From assembly GCA_017646945.1 (NCBI GenBank), contig JAGCLN010000100.1:1-19150 (forward strand): DNA of 19,150 nucleotides. The letters run 5' to 3'. The translations under genes and the position numbers were made by a program. A model generated the notes under the pieces. It was not told where the DNA came from. It ran no database searches and saw only the letters and a list, made by a program, of their open reading frames with translations. The stretch comes from Clostridia bacterium (GTDB lineage: Bacteria; Bacillota; Clostridia; Christensenellales; Borkfalkiaceae). Of the stretch, positions 1 through 6,581 are shown piece by piece. The number at the start of each line of letters is the position of its first letter. The first letter of the stretch is position 1.

Positions 1-167
1 ACGACGACACTCATCAGTACAACGATTAAACTTCACTCACCACTTTCATTGAAGGTTATGAAGAACAAGAAGACGAAGAAGATCACAATCATAATTACGA
101 AACTTTCCAAGGCGAAGTAAGAACCGCGCCCACTCAAGAAACCGAAAAAACCGGCAACGAATATGAA

Positions 168-1574
168 ATGGAAAAAGACGATGAGATTTCTAAGATTGAC
201 GTTGAAGGTGATTTCTATAAGACTTTTGAAAAAATCAATGAAGACGCGAGTCTTAACCTTGACCTTTCCACTTACCCAAACAAATACGAATTATCGTTAA
301 ACGTTTATAAAGAATACGTTAAAAACTTCGATAACTCAATCAAGGGCAACAAAGTAGAAATCAACAAAATCGTTAGAGATTTAAAGAGTGTTGGCTTTAT
401 TTCTTCAAGTGAAGCGTCAAGCCTTGAAAACTACGATAAGGATGAACTTTTAAACCTTACTTATTTTGCAGACGCGCTTGAAATTCAATATGAAAACAAG
501 TTAATTGAAAAATACGAACTTGCTCTTCAAAACGAACAAGAAAAATTATTAGCAGGCGAAGGCGCGCTTTACAATGCGTACGTTAACCTTTTCAAAACTC
601 AACAAAACAAGTTCGACGGTAGTTACACCGATTATGAAACCGCACTTTCTAACGCAAGCGATTCTAACCTTGTGTTATACAACCCTGATACAGGCGCAGG
701 CAAATACGGTTACGTATTAAACCTTTTAATCGGTTTCAGCGATGAACAATCTGCTATCTTAACCGCGCTTGACGAAAAAGTTACTCTTAAGAAAGAAGAT
801 AGAGACAATGCGAGAAAAGCCCTTCTTAACGGCTTAGTTGCAAAAGACCAAAGGTCTTCTTGGATTGAATCCAACTACGGCGTTTACGATGAAACCGCAA
901 ACTCTTTCACTTTCAAAGATTCTTACTGCGGAACTTCACTTCTCAATACTTTCTACGGTTCGTTATACGGTGCTAAGAAGTACGTTTACCACGATTCGTA
1001 TGACGAAGAAGTTGACGGTTACTCTTTCGAATCAATCAAGGCAAGAGAAATTCCGTTCAATGAATTCTATGAAACAATCGTTCTCGGCGCTATGGGTGTT
1101 TCTAACACCGATAGAAGCGGCGTTATCCAAGATTTAAGCGACGAACAAATCGATACCTTTAAAGACCTTATTTACGCGTTCTCTACTGACCCCGGCTCAC
1201 TTTCAAGCGCAAACGGTTACGTATATTCACCCAAGACTTCGGCAACCACTTACGTTAAAGAGTTCTCCGCTGCCGCTAAGGAATTAGTAAATGACGTTAA
1301 TAAGGGCAAGGGTGCATACACCGTTGTAGCAACCGATTACGGTTATCACATTCTTCTTTGCGTAGAAGTTATTGAACCCACTACCGCAATGATTGAACGC
1401 ACTACCTTTGAAACCGATATGTTAGTAGAAGGAACAATTCCTTATCTCTTTAGAGAATATCAAAAAGCAAGACTTGTGGTTGACAACGTTGATAAGATTA
1501 CCAGCAAATTCTTTAACGATAATTTAGAGTCAAGCGTAACTTATTACGAAGATACTTACGAAGACCTTTTTTAA
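168..1574 (+). CDS. Parvulin-type peptidylprolyl isomerase / foldase-like protein, 5' end missing or broken
   Basis: Probable extracytoplasmic foldase of the PpiC/PrsA/SurA type, inferred from its C-terminal part. Residues about 335-405 carry a parvulin second-half pattern: FSTDPGS, then a stretch where family members have a GG-rich loop, then an EF..AA helix and TDYGYHI before a hydrophobic strand. An earlier stretch near residue 180 (YGYVLNLLIGFSDEQ) resembles the first parvulin strand, so the domain seems split by a long insertion. ATG 168 is probably not the true start: it has no Shine-Dalgarno site, and the same frame stays open with the same codon style back to base 30 (Glu/Asp/His-rich residues). 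A TAA lies in frame at 27-29, and the frame before it is also hydrophilic. No signal peptide is visible because the N-terminus is absent. The gene is either a pseudogene, carries a sequence error, or starts in an unseen way. Product class is moderately sure; the start is unsure. Confidence 0.55.
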   Translation: MEKDDEISKIDVEGDFYKTFEKINEDASLNLDLSTYPNKYELSLNVYKEYVKNFDNSIKGNKVEINKIVRDLKSVGFISSSEASSLENYDKDELLNLTYFADALEIQYENKLIEKYELALQNEQEKLLAGEGALYNAYVNLFKTQQNKFDGSYTDYETALSNASDSNLVLYNPDTGAGKYGYVLNLLIGFSDEQSAILTALDEKVTLKKEDRDNARKALLNGLVAKDQRSSWIESNYGVYDETANSFTFKDSYCGTSLLNTFYGSLYGAKKYVYHDSYDEEVDGYSFESIKAREIPFNEFYETIVLGAMGVSNTDRSGVIQDLSDEQIDTFKDLIYAFSTDPGSLSSANGYVYSPKTSATTYVKEFSAAAKELVNDVNKGKGAYTVVATDYGYHILLCVEVIEPTTAMIERTTFETDMLVEGTIPYLFREYQKARLVVDNVDKITSKFFNDNLESSVTYYEDTYEDLF

Positions 1575-1590
1575 AACATAATAAAAAAAC

Positions 1591-1616
1591 GTGAGGTTTA
1601 ACGCCTCACTTTTTTT
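1591..1616 (+). terminator. Rho-independent terminator after the foldase gene
   Basis: A 6-bp stem, GTGAGG (1591-1596) with CCTCAC (1604-1609), encloses a 7-nt loop TTTAACG and is followed by seven T (1610-1616). It starts 16 bases after the TAA stop. The loop resembles that of the terminator after dut (TGTAACG). Confidence 0.85.
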
Positions 1617-1814
1617 ATTCCGTAATTTACGGTGCGCAAGGTTTTTTACTGCTAAAAACTCGTTGCCTAGTGCAACACAAAGTATTGTATCTTAAGCAAA
1701 TTAAAAATTTGCATCTCTTTCTATCTATATATAATAGGGGGCTTTTTTATCGCTTTTTTTGCAAAAATTGAAAAATGCCTTATTCTATCGCAAAATTTGA
1801 GTTTTACCACTTTT
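1617..1814. other. AT-rich intergenic stretch with short palindromes and no gene
   Basis: No open reading frame of note. Three short palindromes are visible: CCGTAA-T-TTACGG (1620-1632), GTTGC-5 nt-GCAAC (1662-1676) and GCAAATT-3 nt-AATTTGC (1696-1712). A TATAAT at 1730-1735 with TTTGCA at 1708-1713 (16-bp spacer) could be a weak upstream promoter for nrdD. Nothing else is supported. Confidence 0.4.
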
Positions 1815-1868
1815 TTGCACTTTTCGTAAATGTGTACTATAAATTATCTTAACCACAATATCTTGTGT
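1815..1868 (+). promoter_or_regulatory. nrdD promoter P1 with NrdR box
   Basis: TTGCAC (1815-1820), 17-bp spacer, TATAAA (1838-1843), predicted +1 near 1850. Immediately downstream, 1853-1868 reads CCACAATATCTTGTGT, which matches the known NrdR box (acaCwAtATaTwGtgt) at 14 of 16 positions by hand alignment. NrdR is the ATP-cone repressor of ribonucleotide reductase genes, so placement just after +1 fits repression of nrdD. A half-site, ATTGTGG, lies at 1891-1897. Confidence 0.65.
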
Positions 1869-1926
1869 TTTTTTTAAAAATATTTTTCAAATTGTGGTTT
1901 TTGCAACAGTTTTTAGTGGGGAATTG

Positions 1927-1960
1927 TGCTATACTAATAAGGCACCACTAAATATAGATT
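1927..1960 (+). promoter_or_regulatory. nrdD promoter P2 (extended -10) with second NrdR box
   Basis: TGC-TATACT (1927-1935) is a near-consensus extended -10 with no good -35 at normal spacing; predicted +1 is near 1942. The 16-mer at 1945-1960 (CCACTAAATATAGATT) matches the NrdR box at about 12 of 16 positions. The box starts 15 bp after the first base of the -10, exactly as in P1. The resulting leader to the nrdD ATG is about 43 nt. Confidence 0.55.
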
Positions 1961-1984
1961 AAAAACGATAAAAAGGATACAGTT

Positions 1985-4162
1985 ATGAAGATAATCAAAA
2001 GAAGCGGTAAAGAAGTAGATTTTAACTTAGATAAGATTTTGGGCGCGGTTATTAAAGCGAACAACGAAGTTATTGAAGATGATAGAATTTCTGATGAAGA
2101 AATTAGAGAACTCGCTAAAAGAGTTGCAGATATTTGCGCGTCGAGAACGCGTTCTTTAAGCGTAGAAGAAATTCAAGACCTTGTTGAAAATGAAATTATG
2201 CGTCTTGGCGCGTTCAACTTAGCAAGAACTTACATTACTTATCGTTATAAACGTCAACTCGTTAGAAAATCTAACACTACTGACGATAGAATTTTATCCT
2301 TAATCGACTGCAATAACGAAGAAGTTAAGCAAGAAAATTCCAATAAGAACCCCACCGTTAACAGCGTTCAACGTGACTATATGGCGGGTGAAGTTTCAAA
2401 GGATATAACTAAGCGTATTCTTCTTCCGCAACATATCGTTACCGCGCATGAAGACGGTGTAATTCACTTCCACGATGCCGACTATTACGCTCAAAGAATG
2501 CACAACTGTGACCTTGTTAACCTTGAAGATATGCTTCAAAACGGCACGGTTATTTCGGGCACTATGATTGAAAAACCGCACAGTTTCTCAACTGCTTGTA
2601 ACATTGCAACCCAAATTATCGCTCAAGTTGCATCTTCTCAATACGGCGGTCAAAGTATTTCGCTTACTCACTTAGCGCCTTTCGTTCAAATTTCTCGTGA
2701 AAAAATCACTAAGGAAGTAAAAGACGAGTTTAAAGATGCAGGTGTTGAAATCGCGGAAGACGCGCTTATTAGAATAGTTGAAAAGCGCGTGCGTGAAGAA
2801 GTTAGAAGGGGTATTCAAACTATTCAATACCAAGTAGTAACTCTTATGACTACTAACGGTCAAGCGCCCTTCATAACAGTATTTATGTATCTTGGCGAAG
2901 CGAAAAACGAACGTGAAAAGCAAGACCTTGCTATCATGATTGAAGAAACGCTTATCCAAAGAATTCGCGGTGTTAAGAACGAAAACGGCGTGTATATCAC
3001 CCCCGCTTTCCCCAAACTTATCTACGTATTAGAAGAACAAAACGTTAGAGAAGATACGCCTTATTTCTACCTTACCAAACTCGCTGCGGAATGTACCGCA
3101 AAGCGTATGGTTCCCGACTATATTTCTGAAAAGATTATGCTCGAACTTAAAAAAGATAAGTTCGGCGATGGCCATTGTTATACCTGTATGGGTTGCCGTT
3201 CATTCTTAACTCCTTACGTTGACGAAGAAGGTAATCCCAAATACTACGGCAGATTTAACCAAGGCGTAGTAACGGTTAACCTTGTTGATATCGCCCTTTC
3301 TGCAAAACGCGATATGAACTTGTTCTGGAAGGTGTTTGCCGAGCGTATGGAACTTTGCCACGAAGCCCTTCAATGCCGTCACGAACGCTTAACCGGTACT
3401 TTATCCGATGCAGCGCCTATCTTATGGCAACACGGCGCTCTTGCAAGGCTTAAACCGGGCGAAAGCATCGATAGGCTTTTACACGGTGGTTACTCAACTA
3501 TTTCTTTGGGTTACGCAGGTCTTTGGGAAACCGTTTACGCTATGACCGGTAAAAAACTTACCGAACCCGATGGTAAAGAATTCGGCTTAAAGATTATGAG
3601 AACGCTTAACGAATATACCGCTAAGTGGAAGAGAGCAGAACACGTAGACTATTCTTTATACGGCACACCGCTTGAAAGCACTACCTACAAGTTCGCTAAA
3701 GCCCTTCAACAAAGATTTGGTATTATCGAAGGCGTAACCGATAAAAACTATATTACAAACAGTTATCATATTCACGTTACTGAAGATATTGACGCGTTCA
3801 CTAAACTCAAAGAAGAAGCGGAATTCCAAGCGTTATCACCAGGTGGCGCAATCAGTTACGTAGAAGTTCCCAATATGCAACACAATATTCCCGCGGTAAT
3901 CAAAGTTATGCAATTCATTTATGATAACATAATGTACGCAGAACTTAATACTAAGAGTGACTACTGCCAAAACTGTGGCTACAATGGTGAAATTCAAATC
4001 GTAACCGACCCTGATGGAAAACTTATTTGGGAATGTCCCAACTGTGGCAACCGTGACCAAACCAAAATGAACGTTGCCCGTAGAACCTGTGGTTACATCG
4101 GTACTCAGTACTGGAACCAAGGTAGGACTCAGGAGATTAAGGAGCGTGTTCTCCACCTCTAA
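1985..4162 (+). CDS. nrdD: Anaerobic (class III) ribonucleoside-triphosphate reductase, large subunit
   Basis: Reduces ribonucleoside triphosphates to dNTPs under anoxia with a glycyl radical; a cytoplasmic enzyme activated by NrdG. The 725 residues are full length for the family. An ATP-cone domain fills about residues 1-95 (MKIIKRSGKEVDFNLDKI start), followed by the reductase barrel. The conserved CYTCMGCRS segment is at residues 398-406. The zinc site is CQNC (661-664) and CPNC (684-687). The glycyl radical loop is RRTCGYIG with Gly703 as the likely radical residue, ending in the usual GRTQEIKERV tail. The ATG is preceded by AAAGGA at 7-nt spacing. Two promoter/NrdR-box modules lie upstream, and nrdG follows after 320 bp without a clear terminator, so cotranscription is possible. 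Confidence 0.97.
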   Translation: MKIIKRSGKEVDFNLDKILGAVIKANNEVIEDDRISDEEIRELAKRVADICASRTRSLSVEEIQDLVENEIMRLGAFNLARTYITYRYKRQLVRKSNTTDDRILSLIDCNNEEVKQENSNKNPTVNSVQRDYMAGEVSKDITKRILLPQHIVTAHEDGVIHFHDADYYAQRMHNCDLVNLEDMLQNGTVISGTMIEKPHSFSTACNIATQIIAQVASSQYGGQSISLTHLAPFVQISREKITKEVKDEFKDAGVEIAEDALIRIVEKRVREEVRRGIQTIQYQVVTLMTTNGQAPFITVFMYLGEAKNEREKQDLAIMIEETLIQRIRGVKNENGVYITPAFPKLIYVLEEQNVREDTPYFYLTKLAAECTAKRMVPDYISEKIMLELKKDKFGDGHCYTCMGCRSFLTPYVDEEGNPKYYGRFNQGVVTVNLVDIALSAKRDMNLFWKVFAERMELCHEALQCRHERLTGTLSDAAPILWQHGALARLKPGESIDRLLHGGYSTISLGYAGLWETVYAMTGKKLTEPDGKEFGLKIMRTLNEYTAKWKRAEHVDYSLYGTPLESTTYKFAKALQQRFGIIEGVTDKNYITNSYHIHVTEDIDAFTKLKEEAEFQALSPGGAISYVEVPNMQHNIPAVIKVMQFIYDNIMYAELNTKSDYCQNCGYNGEIQIVTDPDGKLIWECPNCGNRDQTKMNVARRTCGYIGTQYWNQGRTQEIKERVLHL

Positions 4163-4198
4163 TTTTAATCCGCTATAAACTGCGTTATGCGTCGTTAC

Positions 4199-4264
4199 TG
4201 CCGTCAAGTTACGACTGCAACAACCAACAAGGTTAGTTGCACCCGATAACTTGCCGTCGAGCCT
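4199..4264. repeat. Two-stem hairpin repeat, copy 1 (between nrdD and nrdG)
   Basis: Inner stem: TGCAACAACC (4216-4225) pairs with GGTTAGTTGCA (4231-4241) around loop AACAA, with one bulged A at 4235. Outer stem: CAAGTTA (4205-4211) pairs with TAACTTG (4247-4253). It ends in CGAGCCT. Bases 4226-4264 recur almost exactly at 11026-11065 (one extra C there). The copy at 10921-10980 keeps the same fold with different stem sequence. No T-run follows, so it is not a standard terminator. Function is unknown. Confidence 0.7.
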
Positions 4265-4297
4265 AGCCTAACTTGTTTCTAGCGTCTTAAAATCTCA

Positions 4298-4450
4298 CGT
4301 TGAAAATACTTTGAGCGTTCAAAACAAATTAAAAAATTACGTTGAAAATACTTTGAGCATTCAAAACAAATTAAAAACTCTCGTTGAAAAGGCTTTGAGC
4401 GTTCAATACTAATTACACCTCTCGTTGATAAATAATTCAACAATAAACAT
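4298..4450. repeat. 42-bp tandem repeat upstream of nrdG
   Basis: Three consecutive units start at 4298, 4340 and 4382 (42, 42 and 41 bp). A decayed partial unit starts at 4423. Units 1 and 2 differ at only a few bases; unit 3 is more diverged. Each unit carries CGTTGAA and a CGTTCAA-type core. In one frame the repeat is open from 4272 to the TAA at 4410-4412 and encodes a 14-residue motif (VENTLSVQNKLKNY) with mostly conservative differences, but there is no plausible start codon or Shine-Dalgarno site. It may be a decayed coding repeat or a regulatory repeat. Confidence 0.8.
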
Positions 4451-4482
4451 AGATTTTACACTTGCTTAAAATTAAGGATACT

Positions 4483-5013
4483 ATGAATTACGCTACTATT
4501 AAATATAACGATATAGCAAACGGCGTTGGGGTGAGAACTTCACTCTTTGTATCCGGTTGTACGCATAAGTGTAAAGGTTGTTTTAACAGCGAAGCGTGGG
4601 ATTTTAACTACGGCAAACCCTTCACCAAAGAGATTGAAGAAAAAATCTTTAATTCAGTTGATAATTATTTTATTGACGGGTTGTCTCTTTTGGGTGGCGA
4701 ACCGTTCGAGCCTGAAAATCAACGCGCCCTCTATCCGTTTTTGCAAGAGTTTAAAAAGCGCTTTCCTAATAAAGATATTTGGTGCTACACAGGTTATCTT
4801 TTCGATAAGGAACTTCTTAATGAAAGCAGGGCGAAAATAGATATCACTTTAGATATGCTATCACTTATTGACGTTTTGGTTGACGGTAGGTTTATCGAAG
4901 CGCAAAAAAACATTTCTTTAAACTTTCGCGGGTCTGAAAATCAGCGAATAATACTCGTAAAAAAATCACTTGAAAAAGGGGAAGTAATTCTTCATGAACT
5001 CAATAACGGTTAA
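4483..5013 (+). CDS. nrdG: Anaerobic ribonucleotide reductase activating protein (radical SAM)
   Basis: Generates the glycyl radical on NrdD using S-adenosylmethionine and a 4Fe-4S cluster. From ATG 4483 the protein is 176 residues, normal for NrdG. The radical SAM motif is CTHKCKGC (Cys26, Cys30, Cys33). The N-terminus MNYATIKYNDIANGVGVR and the later LLGGEPF segment are typical. I chose ATG 4483 over the in-frame TTG at 4462 because AAGG at 4474-4477 sits 5 nt before it and family members start at this point. The 3' end overlaps dut by 20 bp, so the two are translated as a unit. A 42-bp tandem repeat lies directly upstream. Confidence 0.95.
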   Translation: MNYATIKYNDIANGVGVRTSLFVSGCTHKCKGCFNSEAWDFNYGKPFTKEIEEKIFNSVDNYFIDGLSLLGGEPFEPENQRALYPFLQEFKKRFPNKDIWCYTGYLFDKELLNESRAKIDITLDMLSLIDVLVDGRFIEAQKNISLNFRGSENQRIILVKKSLEKGEVILHELNNG

Positions 5014-5437
5014 ATTTAAAAAATTAAGCGATAAGGCAAAAATACCCACTTTCGGCACGGAATTTTCCGCCGGCGCAGACCTTTATAGCGCCGAAGGCGA
5101 AGTGGTAATTAACCCCGGCGAAACTAAGTTTATCGGCACGGGTTTAGCAACCGCAATCCCCGTAGGTACGGTAGGGCTTATATACGCTCGTAGCGGTTTG
5201 GCTTGCAAGAAAGGTCTTGCCCCTGCAAATAAAGTTGGCGTTATTGATAGCGACTATCGTGGGGAAATTAAAGTTGCGCTTCACAACCATTCTTCTGAGC
5301 CGCAAACGGTGGCGGAAGGCGAGAGAGTGGCGCAAATGGTAATCGCCCCCTTCTTTTCAGTAAATTACGAAGAAACGGCGGTTTTAGACGAAACTGACCG
5401 TGGCGCAGGCGGTTTTGGTTCAACAGGTACTAAATAA
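4994..5437 (+). CDS. dut: dUTP diphosphatase (trimeric dUTPase)
   Basis: Hydrolyses dUTP to dUMP and pyrophosphate, keeping uracil out of DNA and feeding dTMP synthesis. The protein is 147 residues, normal for the homotrimeric family. All five motifs are present in order: AGADLYS (I), ARSGLA (II), GVIDSDYRGE (III, with the catalytic Asp), RVAQMVI (IV) and the C-terminal Gly-rich RGAGGFGSTG (V). A GGGGAAG stretch about 9 nt upstream serves as ribosome binding site inside the nrdG end. Position after nrdD and nrdG makes a small dNTP-metabolism operon, closed by the terminator at 5442-5473. Confidence 0.97.
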   Translation: MNSITVKFKKLSDKAKIPTFGTEFSAGADLYSAEGEVVINPGETKFIGTGLATAIPVGTVGLIYARSGLACKKGLAPANKVGVIDSDYRGEIKVALHNHSSEPQTVAEGERVAQMVIAPFFSVNYEETAVLDETDRGAGGFGSTGTK

Positions 5438-5441
5438 AACG

Positions 5442-5473
5442 AAAACTTGAAGTGTAACGCTTCAAGTTTTTTT
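5442..5473 (+). terminator. Rho-independent terminator after dut
   Basis: A perfect 11-bp stem, AAAACTTGAAG (5442-5452) with CTTCAAGTTTT (5460-5470), around loop TGTAACG. The T-run extends to 5473. It lies immediately before the proB promoter. Confidence 0.92.
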
Positions 5474-5474
5474 A

Positions 5475-5511
5475 TTGACTTATAATAATTTTAGTGATAA
5501 AATTATTTCTA
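5475..5511 (+). promoter_or_regulatory. proBAC promoter, predicted leaderless start
   Basis: TTGACT (5475-5480), 17-bp spacer, extended -10 TGA-TAAAAT (5495-5503). The predicted +1 is 5510, or 5511 if a purine is preferred, and 5511 is the A of the proB ATG. There is no room for, and no sign of, a Shine-Dalgarno site. The 15-mer TTAGTGATAAAATTA around the -10 also occurs at the promoter of the radical SAM gene. Confidence 0.75.
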
Positions 5512-6581
5512 TGAAAAGACTTGTTTTAAAGATAGGCTCATCTTCACTTTTTTCAGGCGATAAGTTTGCCGAGAAAGAAATAGGTGTTTTAGCCGAACAA
5601 ATTAAAAAGATAACTGATAGTGGCGTTGAAGTGTGCCTTATAACTTCGGGTGCAATCGCAATAGGTATGCAAAGTTTAGGTTTGGATAAAAAGCCGAGTG
5701 AACTTCCATTAAAGCAAGCGCTTGCTGCAATAGGTCAAATGTATCTTATGGAAAGGTATGAAAAGATATTTGAAAAGGTTTCTTTAAAGCCCGCTCAAAT
5801 TCTTTTATCGCACGATGACTTTGGCAATCGCGATAGGGTAAAGAACTTAAACAACACCATTTCAGCCTTATTTTCATACGGCGCAATCCCCGTTATAAAT
5901 GAAAACGACGCGCTCGCCACCGAGGAAATCAAGGTTGGCGATAACGATATGCTTGCCGCTATGATAGCGTTAAACGTTTCGGCGGATATGCTTGTTATTA
6001 TTTCAGACGTTGACGGATTGTACGATAAAAACCCGTCTGAAAACAAAGATGCAAAGCTTATTCCCGTAGTTGAAAAGGTTGATAAGCAAATTTTTAGCTT
6101 GGCTAAAGCGCCTTCGTCAAAAGTTGGCACGGGTGGTATGATAACGAAAATCAAAGCGGCTAAGATTTGCGGTAATTCGGGAATAAAAATGATGATTGTA
6201 GGCAACGGCAAGATTAAAGATTTGTCTTCGGTTATTGAAGGTAATAACCTTGGAACGTTGTTTTTATCAAGCGATAAAATGCCTATTAGAAAGAACTGGC
6301 TTTTATCTTGCGCTAACGTAAGCGGTAAAGTTTTGGTTGACGACGGTGCAAAACTCGCCCTTTTAAACCGCAAAAGTTTGCTTTCTTGCGGTATAGTTGA
6401 CCTTAAAGGCACTTTTGCAAGCGGTAGCGTTGTTGAAATTTGCGATAGTAACGGCGAAGATTTTGCTAAGGGTATAGTGGCGTTTGGTAGCGATACCTTA
6501 AAAACGCTTGACCATAAAGGCGAGCATCATTCTCAACTTATTATTCACGCAAACAACATAGTTTTAAAGGAAGAATTATGA
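5511..6581 (+). CDS. proB: Glutamate 5-kinase
   Basis: Phosphorylates L-glutamate to gamma-glutamyl phosphate, the first step of proline synthesis. 356 residues. The amino acid kinase domain (about 1-255) shows KIGSSSL near the start, LITSGAIAIG, INENDAL, GDNDMLAAMIA and the nucleotide-binding KVGTGGMITK. Residues about 270-350 match the length and place of the PUA domain found in long ProB forms. ATG 5511 is preferred over the in-frame TTG 5475 because the latter lies in the -35 box and family members start MKRxVxKIGSS. The stop overlaps the proA ATG by 4 bp (ATGA), so translation is coupled. Confidence 0.96.
   Translation: MKRLVLKIGSSSLFSGDKFAEKEIGVLAEQIKKITDSGVEVCLITSGAIAIGMQSLGLDKKPSELPLKQALAAIGQMYLMERYEKIFEKVSLKPAQILLSHDDFGNRDRVKNLNNTISALFSYGAIPVINENDALATEEIKVGDNDMLAAMIALNVSADMLVIISDVDGLYDKNPSENKDAKLIPVVEKVDKQIFSLAKAPSSKVGTGGMITKIKAAKICGNSGIKMMIVGNGKIKDLSSVIEGNNLGTLFLSSDKMPIRKNWLLSCANVSGKVLVDDGAKLALLNRKSLLSCGIVDLKGTFASGSVVEICDSNGEDFAKGIVAFGSDTLKTLDHKGEHHSQLIIHANNIVLKEEL

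Noticed and set aside
3836..4207. 123-residue minus-strand reading frame over the nrdD 3' end
   Set aside because: Antisense to the conserved zinc and glycyl-radical region of nrdD; low-complexity Thr/Val product without a start signal.
4199..4264. Integron attC site or gene cassette boundary
   Set aside because: The stem-with-bulge shape is reminiscent, but there are no GTTRRRY/RYYYAAC core pairs at the ends, no integrase, and the neighbours are housekeeping genes.
4298..4450. CRISPR array
   Set aside because: Units are contiguous tandem copies with no unique spacers and no cas gene nearby.
5795..6412. 205-residue minus-strand reading frame inside proB
   Set aside because: Antisense shadow of proB: no ribosome binding site, no recognisable domain, and proB motifs are complete on the plus strand.
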